DNA from: Palsa-1150 sp036490515
GTDB lineage: Bacteria; Myxococcota_A; Polyangia; Polyangiales; Polyangiaceae
Reading direction: 5' to 3'
Length of the DNA stretch: 64,000 nucleotides
Assembly (NCBI GenBank): GCA_036490515.1
Contig: DASXDU010000022.1
Span: forward strand, 45,736 to 109,735
The notes under the pieces are model-generated. The model had not been told where the DNA came from. It did not search any database and saw only the letters and a list, made by a program, of their open reading frames with translations. Shown here piece after piece: positions 30,694 to 38,671 of this stretch (position 1 is its first letter; each line of letters begins with the position of its first letter). The position numbers and the translations under genes were made by a program.

Positions 30694-31490
30694 TCGCAGA
30701 GCCTCTGGACGGTGCACTGGAACCCGACGGGGAGCGACTGCCCTAGCATGTCCGGGTACATGGGCGGAGGCGCGGGGAGCTCGGCGCCGCTGCCCTGGAT
30801 GCGCTGGAGGGTCGACCGCACCTCGGCGTCGAACGCCGCGTTGCCGCTCGGGCGCCCGACCGAGAAGCTCCCCACCTTGCGGTCGCCCGTCACCGTCACC
30901 GTCGCCGACGCGTGGAGCTTCTTCAGCTCGTCGAACGGGACCTTGCCGCGGATGTTGAAGTGGCTCGCGAACCAGCTGGCGAGCTGCGCGCGGTACATGT
31001 CCGCCGCGCGCGCCTTCAGCGGGTCCGTCTCCGTCCCGTTCGCCGCGCCCTGCTCGGAGCCCTGCACCGACGACGCCGTCGTCACCGCCCCCGCGTCCGC
31101 CGGCGAGGGCGCGACGTTCGTCGGCCCCGCGTCGACGAACAGCGACCACGGCACCGACGCGTCCGGCGTCTCCTTCTTCGGGATCGCCTCGGGCGTCTTC
31201 TCGGCCTGGGGCGACGGGACCGGCCCCTGCGTCTGCTGCTTGGCCTGCGCGGGCTGCTTGCGCTGCCACTTGGACGGCAGGGGGTTCTTCGACCCGAGCT
31301 TGAGGACCGGCGTGATGGAGACGGCGATGGGCTGCGCGTTGTCGTTCGTGATGTCGGCCTGCACGAGCTTGGGCGACGGGAGCGAGAAGGCCAGCAGAAA
31401 GAGCAGCTGCGCGAGGAGCGCCACCGCGCAGGCGATGGTGATCTCCTGCGCGTCGAACGTCTTGGCGGAGGCGCTCGACGCCGTCGTCAC
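30690..31490 (-). CDS. tolA: TolA/TonB-like energy-transducing protein
   Basis: 266 residues. One N-terminal membrane helix (ITIACAVALLAQLLFLLAF), a Pro/Lys/Gln-rich periplasmic spacer, and a C-terminal TolA/TonB-like domain (FNIRGKVPFDELKKLHASATVTV, GSFSVGRPSGNAAFDAEVRS). It carries the proton-motive force from TolQR to the envelope. Assignment as TolA rather than TonB rests on the surrounding tol genes. Confidence 0.85.
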   Translation of the reverse strand: MTTASSASAKTFDAQEITIACAVALLAQLLFLLAFSLPSPKLVQADITNDNAQPIAVSITPVLKLGSKNPLPSKWQRKQPAQAKQQTQGPVPSPQAEKTPEAIPKKETPDASVPWSLFVDAGPTNVAPSPADAGAVTTASSVQGSEQGAANGTETDPLKARAADMYRAQLASWFASHFNIRGKVPFDELKKLHASATVTVTGDRKVGSFSVGRPSGNAAFDAEVRSTLQRIQGSGAELPAPPPMYPDMLGQSLPVGFQCTVQRLCE

Positions 31491-31909
31491 TTCGGCAGCT
31501 CCTCCGGGTCCACCAGCAGGTTGAGCGAGGTCACGCCCGCCGACCGCGCCGCCGCGACCGCCCGCGCCACGACCCCGTAGCGCGCGTCCTTGTCGGCGCG
31601 GATGTAGAGCTCGTGCTCGGACTGGACGCGCGGGTTGTCGAGCAGCACCTGCTCGATGTTCTTCGTCACGTCGTCCTCCCCGAAGAGGATCTTCTCGTCC
31701 TTGGTGATCGACACGACGAGCTTCGCGTCCTTCACCGGAGTGTTCGCCGCCTGCACCTCGGGGAGGTCGATGTGCAGGCCGCTCGTCAGGAGCGGGGCGG
31801 TGACCATGAATACGATGAGCAGCACCAGCATCACGTCGACCATCGGCGTGACGTTGATCTCGGTGAAGGCCCCCCGGCCCCTGCCGCCGCCTCCCGTCGA
31901 GAGCGCCAT
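31487..31909 (-). CDS. tolR: TolR/ExbD-family biopolymer transport protein
   Basis: 140 residues. The single membrane helix holds the proton-path aspartate in INVTPMVDVMLVLLIVFMV. Periplasmic remainder: LPEVQAANTPVKD, ELYIRADKDARYGVVARAV. Start at ATG 31909, 8 bases after the tolQ stop. TolQ is the upstream gene, TolA the downstream, with ATGA overlap to the latter. Confidence 0.95.
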   Translation of the reverse strand: MALSTGGGGRGRGAFTEINVTPMVDVMLVLLIVFMVTAPLLTSGLHIDLPEVQAANTPVKDAKLVVSITKDEKILFGEDDVTKNIEQVLLDNPRVQSEHELYIRADKDARYGVVARAVAAARSAGVTSLNLLVDPEELPK

Positions 31910-31917
31910 GCGTGAGC

Positions 31918-32652
31918 CTAGCGCCGGCCGCCCACGAGCGGAATCGCCGAGTCGACCTGCGCGGGCCCGCCGTCGGCGATGATGGCCACCCACTCGGCCG
32001 CCGACGCCTCGAGCTCCGCCGTGAAGTCGCTCACGCGCTTGTCGATCCAGTTGTAGAAGAAGACCGCCGGGATGGCCGCCGCGAGGCCGATGGCCGTCGT
32101 GATGAGCGCCTCGCCGATGGCCGGGGCGACGACGGGGAGGCTCGCCGTCTTCGCCGCGCCGATGCGGATGAACGCGTCCATGATGCCGTACACCGTCCCG
32201 AAGAGGCCGATGAACGGCGCGCCCGACGCGATGAACGCGAGAAACCACATGAGCGCCCGCGCGCTCTGCCCCTCGGCCAGGATGGCCCGGTCCGCCGCCG
32301 CGCGCAGGCGGTCCACGGGCACGCTCGTCCCGCGCGAGTAGAGCTCGCCCACGACGCGCGCACCCGGAGCCGACGCCCGCCCCCCCGCCATCTGGAAGAG
32401 ATCGTTCGCCGACGCCGCCTTGCGGGCGCGCTTCTCGAAGTCGCCCTCCGTCATCCGCAGGCGGCCGAGCTGCATCATCTTCAGCACGGCGATGACCCAG
32501 ACCAGGAGCGAGCACCCGACCAGCAGCGCGATGGTGATCTTCACCGGCCACGCGGCGTTCTGGAAGAGGCCCACGAGGTCGAGCTTCACCGTCGGCGCCT
32601 CGACGGGCACCACGGGGACCGCTGGCATGGGCGAGGGCTGGAAGAACGTCAT
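31918..32652 (-). CDS. tolQ: TolQ/ExbB-family proton channel protein
   Basis: 244 residues with three membrane helices. The core reads FLAFIASGAPFIGLFGTVYGIM and ITTAIGLAAAIPAVFFYNW, both diagnostic for MotA/TolQ/ExbB channels. With TolR it uses the proton gradient to energise TolA. The start overlaps the pal stop by 4 bases (ATGA). Confidence 0.95.
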   Translation of the reverse strand: MTFFQPSPMPAVPVVPVEAPTVKLDLVGLFQNAAWPVKITIALLVGCSLLVWVIAVLKMMQLGRLRMTEGDFEKRARKAASANDLFQMAGGRASAPGARVVGELYSRGTSVPVDRLRAAADRAILAEGQSARALMWFLAFIASGAPFIGLFGTVYGIMDAFIRIGAAKTASLPVVAPAIGEALITTAIGLAAAIPAVFFYNWIDKRVSDFTAELEASAAEWVAIIADGGPAQVDSAIPLVGGRR

Positions 32653-33209
32653 TGCGCGAGCAGGACGTCGACGCGGCGGTCCTTGGCCCACGTCGGCTCG
32701 TTGTCGCCCGTCGCATCCATGGCGCCGCGCGACGTGGACTCGGTCTTCGACTTGTCGAGGCCCTTGCCCAGCACGTACTTGGCCACGGAGTCGGCGCGCG
32801 ACTGGCCGAGCGTCAGGTTGTAGTCGCTGCTGCCCCGCGGGTCGGCGTGGCCGACGAAGCGCACGGTGCGGCCCTTCAGCGGGCCCGTCATGAAGCACGT
32901 CGCCACCTGATCGAGCACGCGCGCGTCGTCGCCCCGGACGTGGGCGGAGTCGAACGCGAAGTACGCGTCGGGCGCGCTGATGCCGCACGCCTTGATGATC
33001 TCGTCGGAGATGCGCACGGCGCTCGCCGTGGGCGAGTCGGGCGCCTTGTCGGGCAGGCGGTTGGTCGCCGCCGGGCCGGTGGTCGTCGTGTTGGTGGCTG
33101 CCTGCGGAGGCGGCTTGTCGCCCCCGCAGCCGACGGCCACGGCGCTGCAGAGGACGAGCGGGGCGACCAGGGCAAATGGGACGGCCGCGAGCGGAATGAT
33201 CTTCGACAT
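32649..33209 (-). CDS. pal: Pal, peptidoglycan-associated lipoprotein
   Basis: 186 residues. Lipobox AVGC (Cys28). OmpA-type domain at 85-185: YFAFDSAHVRGDDARVLDQV, GRTVRFVGHADPRGSSDYNLTL, GQSRADSVAKYVLGKGL, AKDRRVDVLLA. Pal anchors the outer membrane to peptidoglycan and binds TolB. A strong AGGAGG Shine-Dalgarno sits at 33215-33220. It is first in the operon here, whereas many species place pal last. Three repeats with CRP/FNR-like dyads lie about 70-200 bases upstream. Confidence 0.94.
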   Translation of the reverse strand: MSKIIPLAAVPFALVAPLVLCSAVAVGCGGDKPPPQAATNTTTTGPAATNRLPDKAPDSPTASAVRISDEIIKACGISAPDAYFAFDSAHVRGDDARVLDQVATCFMTGPLKGRTVRFVGHADPRGSSDYNLTLGQSRADSVAKYVLGKGLDKSKTESTSRGAMDATGDNEPTWAKDRRVDVLLAQ

Positions 33210-33277
33210 CGTTTCCTCCTAATCGAGGGGACAACGGCTGGCCCGGGCTTAATCTTTCACCCGCGCCCCAGCGTCAA

Positions 33278-33407
33278 GCGGCGTGATGAGTATCACGTCG
33301 CACGGCCTTGCGATGGTCGGCCAGGCGGCGTGATGAGTATCACGCCGCACGGCCTTGCGATGGTTGGCCAGGCGGCGTGATGAGTATCACGTCGCACGGC
33401 CTTGCGA
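33278..33407. repeat. 47-bp tandem repeat (2.8 copies) with CRP/FNR-like dyads
   Basis: Units at 33278-33324, 33325-33371 and 33372-33407. The first two differ at two bases. Each contains GTGAT-N4-ATCAC (33283-33296, 33330-33343, 33377-33390), extended to GGCGTGAT/ATCACGCC in unit 2. Spacing and symmetry match CRP/FNR-family operators (TTGAT-N4-ATCAA). Lies between the pal start (80 bases away) and the DUF296 stop, so regulation of pal-tol is plausible; terminator or recombination junk is also possible. Confidence 0.8.
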
Positions 33408-33443
33408 GACAGGCAGCCTACGCCTCTCCTTGGGACCCCATGG

Positions 33444-34328
33444 TCACATCCTTCGCTCCAGCTTGAAGCGGCGCCGGCCGTCGTCGGCGTCCGGCATGGG
33501 CGTGACGCGGAGCATCTCGAGGGCGATCTCGCGGATGCGCCCGTCCTTGTGGACCTTGAGGTGCAGCCGGTCGCCGTCGCTCTTCACGACGTCGGCGCGG
33601 CCGAACGCGAAGTGATCCACCGAGTCGCCCGGCTCGGGGACCGGCGCGTCGTCGCCGGTGACGGGGGCCCTCTGCGGGCGCTGCGGCATGGGCGCGTTCG
33701 CCGTGTGCGCCGGCGAGTCCGCGGGCCGGTAGCGCTGGCGCGCCTCGGGAGGAGCGTCGCTCGCCTCGAGCGCGGAGGACCAGGCGGGGGACGCCGTCGG
33801 CGCAGGCTTGGCGGCCGGTGCTCCGAGGTTGGCGCTCATCATCGACCGCACGGGGCGCGGCGCAATGGCCCCGCCCCCGGCCGCCGCAGCCCCCAGCAGC
33901 CACACGCCCGCGCGCTCGTCGAGCTCCCGCTCGAGCGCCACGTCGTCGAGCGCCGTCACGATCGCCTCGAGCCCCACGGCGCGCGCGCTCGCGATCTCGC
34001 CCGCGAACGTCTCGAGGCCCCGCTCTCCCTCGCGCGCCAGGAGCGCCCGCATCGCGAACGACGGCTCGCCGTCGACCATACCGATGCTCCCCTCGAGCGA
34101 CAGCACCTGCACGGGGCCGGCGATGCGGCGCGTGCTCCCGAGCGCGCCGAGCTCCGCGTCGAACGCGCGAAGCTCGACGTCGGCGACGACGCCGCTCGCG
34201 CGCAACCACCCGCAGGCGACCTGCTCGTCGCGGAGCTTGGCCGCGAGGGCGTCGGGGAGCGGCTCGCCCGACGAGACGCGCAGCACCAGGTGACGGGACC
34301 GCTCGCTCGTGTGGACGGAGACGCTCAC
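33444..34328 (-). CDS. DUF296 (PPC-domain) protein
   Basis: 294 residues. The first 150 match the DUF296/PCC fold: RHLVLRVSSGEPLPDALAAKL, ACGWLRASGVVADVEL, GPVQVLSLEGSIGMVDGEP, VALERELDERAGVWLL. In plants the domain accompanies AT-hook DNA-binding motifs; bacterial single-domain members are uncharacterised. A Pro/Ala-rich linker follows, then about 60 basic residues (FKLERR at the end). No AT-hook is seen. Confidence 0.8.
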   Translation of the reverse strand: MSVSVHTSERSRHLVLRVSSGEPLPDALAAKLRDEQVACGWLRASGVVADVELRAFDAELGALGSTRRIAGPVQVLSLEGSIGMVDGEPSFAMRALLAREGERGLETFAGEIASARAVGLEAIVTALDDVALERELDERAGVWLLGAAAAGGGAIAPRPVRSMMSANLGAPAAKPAPTASPAWSSALEASDAPPEARQRYRPADSPAHTANAPMPQRPQRAPVTGDDAPVPEPGDSVDHFAFGRADVVKSDGDRLHLKVHKDGRIREIALEMLRVTPMPDADDGRRRFKLERRM

Positions 34329-34340
34329 GCGGGGGAGCGT

Positions 34341-34562
34341 TTAGCAGGCGCGCGAGGGAAGGGCTACGGGCGCGGGAGAGACGGGAGAGACGGGAGGAAA
34401 GGGGGAGAGGGGGGAAGGGGGAAGGGGGAGAGGGGGAGAGGAGATCGAGTACGTGGTTCGAGGTACGGGCACGCGCACGAGGACGAGGACGAGGACGTCG
34501 TGTCGAGCACGGACACGAGGACGTGGACGTGGACGTGGACGGCGAGGGCGAGGGCGACTGGG
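34341..34562 (+). repeat. Dispersed purine-rich repeat, copy A
   Basis: Non-coding 222 bp between the DUF296 start and the HTH-gene stop. It starts GCGCGCGAGGGAAGGG, continues as GGGAGAGA tracts, then a (ACGAGG)n and (ACGTGG)n part. Its segment 34443-34486 matches the reverse complement of 39118-39161 at 40 of 44 bases. Confidence 0.85.
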
Positions 34563-34570
34563 CGTCCCTC

Positions 34571-35569
34571 TCACTTCAGCGGGGGCTTGCCGGGCGGCTG
34601 CTTCGGCTCGGGGGGGCCCGGCATCTTCTTCCCCAGCTGCGGCTCGGGGGTCGCGCTCGGGTCGGGCTGCGTCGGCGCGGCGTTGTCGAACCCCGTCGCC
34701 GTCGGCGCGGGCGCCTCGATCCTCGGCAGGTCGTCGGTGGGCCTCGCCTCCTCCGCGTGCGGCCGCTGGAGCAGCCAGTACGCGACCGCCACCACCACCC
34801 CGAGCGCCACCGCCACGCCCGCGCGCTTCAGCCAGAGGAACACCGCGCGGCTCCGCATCTGCGCGTTGCGGTGCTCCGCCCAGTCCCCGGCGTACTTCTC
34901 CTTGAGCCGGTAGATCCGGTTGTAGATCGCCGCCGCCGTCGTCCCGCGCTCGGCCGCCACCTCGTCGTACGTCTTCTTCGTGCGCGCCGCGTACGCGAGC
35001 ATCTCGAGCAGCTCCCGCTCGCCCGCCACCTTGTGCGCGCGCTTCTTCAGCCAGGGGCTGAGCAGGAGATCCTCCTCCTCGTGCACCGGCGGCGCGGGCG
35101 CGGCGTCCGTCCTTCGAAGGCCCCCGCGCACGAAGAGGGCGCGCTCCTCGCGCTTTTCCTTCTGCCACGCGTGGACGGCCTTGCGCGCGGTGTCGTCGAG
35201 CCAGCCGGGCATCGCCGACGCGCTCTCGGCCTGCTCCTCGGCGGTGATGGCGGCGACCTGCGCCTCGTTCGCCAGCTCGTCGACGAGCTCGCGCGTCGCC
35301 ATGGGGCCGAGCGTGTGCGCCACGACGTTGCGGAGGCCGCGCTGCGTCTCGGGGAGCGAGAGGTACGCGTGCAGGACCGCGGGCGACACGCCGAGGACCG
35401 GCGTCTTCTGCGAGGGGGGCTCGCCCCCGAACGACGGGGACGAATCCGACGGCGCGGGGACCGCGGACACCGGCTGCGGGGCGGAGTCGTCCGGCAGCGG
35501 GGAGGACGGCGCCGGCGCGGGGGGCAGGGGCGTCTCGCGGTCGGGGGAGTCGGCGTCGGCGCGGGGCAT
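34571..35569 (-). CDS. Membrane-tethered helix-turn-helix protein (sigma region 4-like)
   Basis: 332 residues from ATG 35569; upstream reading frames run into the G/C minisatellite and are taken as artefacts. A Pro/Ser-rich N-terminus is followed by a helical region, then residues about 195-235 (ELLEMLAYAARTKKTYDEVA, TTAAAIYNRIYRLKEKY) that resemble a sigma-70 region 4 helix-turn-helix. A membrane helix follows (AGVAVALGVVVAVAYWLL), then a Pro-rich C-terminal tail. A DNA-binding domain in the cytoplasm held by a membrane helix suggests a sensor-regulator. Function unproven; family not named by me. Confidence 0.6.
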   Translation of the reverse strand: MPRADADSPDRETPLPPAPAPSSPLPDDSAPQPVSAVPAPSDSSPSFGGEPPSQKTPVLGVSPAVLHAYLSLPETQRGLRNVVAHTLGPMATRELVDELANEAQVAAITAEEQAESASAMPGWLDDTARKAVHAWQKEKREERALFVRGGLRRTDAAPAPPVHEEEDLLLSPWLKKRAHKVAGERELLEMLAYAARTKKTYDEVAAERGTTAAAIYNRIYRLKEKYAGDWAEHRNAQMRSRAVFLWLKRAGVAVALGVVVAVAYWLLQRPHAEEARPTDDLPRIEAPAPTATGFDNAAPTQPDPSATPEPQLGKKMPGPPEPKQPPGKPPLK

Positions 35570-35619
35570 GCGGGCTCTCGAGGCGGGGGAGTGTGGGACC
35601 GGGGGAGGGGGCGCGCAAC

Positions 35620-35962
35620 CGAGAAGGGGGGGGATGCGTCCCTCGTGTGCCGGAGGCGTGTGCCCCCGTGCGGGGGGAGTGCGTCCGGACATGGGGGGAC
35701 GGGCGCCCCGCAGCGGGGAAGCAGGCGCCCCCCTGGGGGGGATCTCGCGCCTCGCGTGAGGGGGAAGCGCGCCCCCGCGTGGGGGAGCGTGCGCCCCCGC
35801 GTCGAGGAGCGAGCACCCCCGCGTGGGGGGACGGCTCCTTCGCGCAGGGGGAGCGTGCGCCCCCGGAAGGGGGGACGGTCGCGCCGCGCCGAGGTGCAAG
35901 CTCCCCCTGCCGGGGGGATGCGCGCCCCCCTGTCGAGAGACGGGCCCCCCCGCGTCTTCCCA
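35620..35962. repeat. G/C-rich 21-bp degenerate minisatellite
   Basis: About 16 degenerate units of roughly 21 bp, each a poly-G block plus a C block around GCGT (for example GCGTGCGCCCCCGCGTGGGGG-like). Units are imperfect hairpins. Most of the 400-base gap between the divergent HTH and FGE-like genes is this array. Because 21 is a multiple of three, the array stays open in several frames, which creates spurious long ORFs. Confidence 0.8.
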
Positions 35963-35979
35963 TGGGAGGATGGATGCCC

Positions 35980-37110
35980 ATGGGCGCGCCGCCCCGCCGC
36001 TGGATCCCGCTGGTCGGCTCGGTGGTGGTCGCCGCCGCATGCGGAGGCCGTACGCCCCTCTACCTTCTCGAAGGCGCCCTCCCTGCGGACGCGGGCGCCC
36101 CCGAGGACTCCGCGGGCGCGCCCCGCGACGGCGCGGGTGCCCTGGACGCCAGGCCGCCTCCCGCCCTCGACGGGGGCCTCGAGCCGGGCGACGCGGAGGC
36201 CGACGCTGCCCAGGAGAGCCCCGATGCGTGCGCGAGCGGCTGCGTGGGGCTGGAGGTCGCCGGCGGGACCTTCGACCGGAGCTACGACGGCTTCGGAAAT
36301 ACGGACGACACGAACCCGGCGACGGTGAGCAGCTTCCGGCTGGACCGCGACGAGGTGACGGTGGGCCGCTTCCGGGGGTTCGTCGCCGCGGCCGCGGGCG
36401 GGTGGCTCCCGGCGGCGGGGGCGGGCAAGCACGCGCACCTGAACGGCGGCCAGGGCCTCGCGGCGACCGGCGGGGGCTACGAGACGGGATGGGATGCCGC
36501 GGACTGGAACGGGCAGATCCCGGCGACGACCGACGCGTGGAACGCCGCGCTCGCCGGAGGGACGTGGACACCGGCTGTCGGCGACGGAGAGAACCTGCCC
36601 GTCACCGCGGTCGACTGGTACGCGGCATATGCGTTCTGCATCTGGGACGGGGGCTTCTTGCCGAGCGAGGCGGAGTGGAACTACGCGGCAGCCGGCGGGA
36701 GCGAGCAGCGCGCATACCCGTGGTCAGCGCCGTTTCCTCCAGGCTCCACGTCGTTCGACTGCATGGAGGCGAACTACGACCCGTGCCTGCCGGGAGGCGC
36801 GAACGGCGGCGGTTCGGTGGACCCCGTGGGGAGCCAGTCGCCCGCGGGCGACGGCAGGTGGGGGCAATCCGATCTCGCGGGCAACACGTGGGAGTGGACG
36901 CTCGACTGGTATGCGAGGCGCTACGTCGACCCGTGCGTCGACTGCGCGGAGCTCACGGAGCCGCCGCCCGGGCCCAACCCGACGTCGCGCGTGATCCGGG
37001 GAGGGAGCTTCGCCAACACGCCGCCCGCCATGCTCGCCTCGTACCGCGGAACGGACACCCCCGGTACGCGCGCCGGCACCGTCGGTGTTCGCTGCGCCCG
37101 GGCTCCCTGA
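35980..37110 (+). CDS. FGE-like (sulfatase-modifying factor domain) lipoprotein
   Basis: 376 residues from ATG 35980; ATG at 35974 is 6 bases upstream with a poorer distance to the GGGAGGA Shine-Dalgarno. Signal peptide with lipobox VVVAAAC (Cys21). Linker Ala/Pro/Asp-rich. Residues about 95-375 match the FGE-sulfatase fold: SSFRLDRDEVTVGRFRGFV, NLPVTAVDWYAAYAFCIWDGG, FLPSEAEWNYAAAGGSEQ, GNTWEWTLDWYARRYVDP, RVIRGGSFANTP, VGVRCARAP. The catalytic cysteine pair of true FGE is not visible, so a ligand-binding or structural role is likelier. Confidence 0.85.
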   Translation: MGAPPRRWIPLVGSVVVAAACGGRTPLYLLEGALPADAGAPEDSAGAPRDGAGALDARPPPALDGGLEPGDAEADAAQESPDACASGCVGLEVAGGTFDRSYDGFGNTDDTNPATVSSFRLDRDEVTVGRFRGFVAAAAGGWLPAAGAGKHAHLNGGQGLAATGGGYETGWDAADWNGQIPATTDAWNAALAGGTWTPAVGDGENLPVTAVDWYAAYAFCIWDGGFLPSEAEWNYAAAGGSEQRAYPWSAPFPPGSTSFDCMEANYDPCLPGGANGGGSVDPVGSQSPAGDGRWGQSDLAGNTWEWTLDWYARRYVDPCVDCAELTEPPPGPNPTSRVIRGGSFANTPPAMLASYRGTDTPGTRAGTVGVRCARAP

Positions 37111-37344
37111 TCGGATCCTGGGGGACATGTCCCCCGGATCGTGGACCGCGCAGAGGGACCCCGGAGTGGGCCCTCCGAAGAAATCGTCATCACGCAACCG
37201 CACGGGGGCACTCGGGTTTCGGCCCGGGGCGCGAAATCGCACCGAGAGATTGCCCCCCCTTTCGCGACTACCCATTGAGGGAACGCGAAGGAGGCAATCC
37301 CGCCTCCCCGCGCTCGCTCGCTCGAAGGAATCGAAACCAATCCA
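37111..37344. other. Intergenic region with strong dyad
   Basis: Contains a 27-base inverted repeat at 37114-37140: a perfect 16-bp palindrome (GGGGGACATGTCCCCC) flanked by GATCC/GGATC with one bulged T. No T tract follows. A smaller hairpin GGAGGC-N6-GCCTCC sits at 37290-37307. It could stop the upstream gene or bind a regulator of the downstream one. Confidence 0.6.
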
Positions 37345-37944
37345 ATGGCCAAGTCCACAAAGGCAGCACAGGCAGCTCGCGCCGGAAGTCTCGGCGCGGG
37401 GACTGCGAAGCACTTCACGAACCCAGCGCAGGTGCTGACGTTCGGGGGCTCTTCGCAGACGGTCGCGGACGTTCTGACCAGGCTCGGGCTGGTCGGCTCG
37501 CTCCGCAAGGACACCGAGGCGTCGCAGGCGACTGCGGCGGCCAAGGTCGCGGCGGAGGACACCCAGCTCCCCGCGCTCACGGCCTTCATGGGCGACTACA
37601 CGTCGTTCGTGAAGGCGACGTTCGGCAACGCGCCGGACGTACTCGCCGACTTCGACATCGCGTCGAAGAAGGCACCCTCCAAGCCGGATGCGGAGACGCA
37701 GCTGGCGGCGGTCGCCAAGCGCAAGGCGACGCGGCAGGCGAGGGGAACGCGCGGTTCGCAGCAGAAGAAGGCGATCAAGGGCAACGTGACGGGCGTCGTG
37801 GTGACGCCCATCGTGGTGTCCGCGGCGCCTTCGCCGCAGCCGGCGGCGGCAGGGATGGCGAGCGCGATGGTCGCGCCGAGCGCCCCGGCCGCGGGGGCCG
37901 CCGTGCAGGGAGGAGGTGCGGGCGGCGTGACGCCGTCCAAGTAG
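37345..37944 (+). CDS. Hypothetical basic Ala-rich protein
   Basis: 199 residues, no signal peptide. The first half has Thr/Ala helices (VADVLTRLGLVGSLRKDTEASQ), followed by a Lys/Arg-rich stretch (AVAKRKATRQARGTRGSQQKK), then an Ala/Pro/Gly-rich tail. Not recognised. High charge and repeats leave structural or DNA-associated roles open, with no direct evidence. It is flanked by hairpins on both sides. Confidence 0.6.
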   Translation: MAKSTKAAQAARAGSLGAGTAKHFTNPAQVLTFGGSSQTVADVLTRLGLVGSLRKDTEASQATAAAKVAAEDTQLPALTAFMGDYTSFVKATFGNAPDVLADFDIASKKAPSKPDAETQLAAVAKRKATRQARGTRGSQQKKAIKGNVTGVVVTPIVVSAAPSPQPAAAGMASAMVAPSAPAAGAAVQGGGAGGVTPSK

Positions 37945-38050
37945 CGGTCGGAGCGGGCGCAAGGAAGCGTGACGGCGTGCGTGGGAGCGCCCGCGCGCAC
38001 GGCAGCCGTGAGAGCGGCAGCATCGGCGGCATGGAAGTGAGCGAGTGAAA

Positions 38051-38086
38051 GACGGGGGCGTCCTTCGAGAGAGGGGCGCCCCCGTC
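38051..38086 (+). terminator. Hairpin after the hypothetical basic protein gene
   Basis: Arms GACGGGGGCG (38051-38060) and CGCCCCCGTC (38077-38086) with a 16-base loop. No T tract. It sits 107 bases after the stop of the preceding gene and just before the shortened Uma2 gene, whose upstream frame reads through it. Confidence 0.45.
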
Positions 38087-38156
38087 GCTCGTCGGAAGTG
38101 GGGGGAAGCTCGAGCTCACGAGCCCACTGCGGCCGCACGAGGAGTGGAAGAAGAAC

Positions 38157-38567
38157 GTGGCTCGCCTGGTCGAGGCCTACGCGCTCGAGCGCGACGTGCC
38201 GCTCTACGCATACGGGTCGACCACGTTCAAGAACGTCGCGCGCGAGCGTGGCATCGAGCCGGACGAGTGCTACTGCGTCGGCGCCGAGCTCCGCGAGTGG
38301 CCGCAGATCGTGGTCGAGGTCGTCCACACGCATCCGTTCGCCATCGACCGCCGGCGCGTCTACGAGGGCCTCGGGGCGCCCGAGACATGGATCTTCGAGG
38401 ACGGGGCGTTCGTCCTCTGGCATCACGACGGCAAGGAGTACGGCCGCGTGGAGCGCAGCGTGCTCGTGCCAGGTCTCGGCTTCGCCGCCCTCGCGCGCTT
38501 CGCCGTGCGAAACGACCAGCCGCAGGCCCTCAAGGAGTGGCGCGCGGTGCTTGCCCAGGGCGACTAG
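38157..38567 (+). CDS. Uma2-family (DUF820) protein, N-terminally shortened
   Basis: 136 residues from GTG 38157. Core motifs: ALERDVPLYAYGSTTFKNVARERG, PDECYCVG, REWPQIVVEVVHTH, RRVYEGLGAPETWIFEDG. The frame is open upstream to 38049 (after a TGA) and reads GGKLELTSPLRPHEEW, a conserved family segment, but no start codon exists there. So about 40 N-terminal residues are missing. The catalytic Lys of typical Uma2 nucleases is replaced by Arg (RRR). Likely a decayed or atypical member. Confidence 0.7.
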   Translation: MARLVEAYALERDVPLYAYGSTTFKNVARERGIEPDECYCVGAELREWPQIVVEVVHTHPFAIDRRRVYEGLGAPETWIFEDGAFVLWHHDGKEYGRVERSVLVPGLGFAALARFAVRNDQPQALKEWRAVLAQGD

Positions 38568-38662
38568 AGCGCGCGAGGGGAGAGGGAGATCGAGAACGGC
38601 GGGCCGGGCACGGAGACGAGAACGGCGGACGGGGACGAGGGTGGGAGGGCGACGCGTGGCCT
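38568..38662 (+). repeat. Dispersed purine-rich repeat, copy C
   Basis: Begins at the Uma2 stop codon (TAGAGCGCGCGAGGGG). Contains the 17-mer TCGAGAACGGCGGGCCG at 38590-38606, identical to the reverse complement of 39187-39203. Non-coding between Uma2 and the Cys-rich lipoprotein. Confidence 0.85.
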
Positions 38663-38671
38663 GCTGCTGCG

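Noticed and set aside
33278..33407. CRISPR array
   Set aside because: Units are contiguous with no spacers, only 2.8 copies, and no cas genes.
35593..35979. Upstream extension of the FGE-like protein
   Set aside because: It translates the G/C minisatellite, while a Shine-Dalgarno and a lipoprotein signal peptide mark the start near 35980.
35570..36571. 666-residue form of the HTH protein
   Set aside because: The added part is antisense to the FGE-like gene and the repeat array; ATG 35569 gives a sensible protein.
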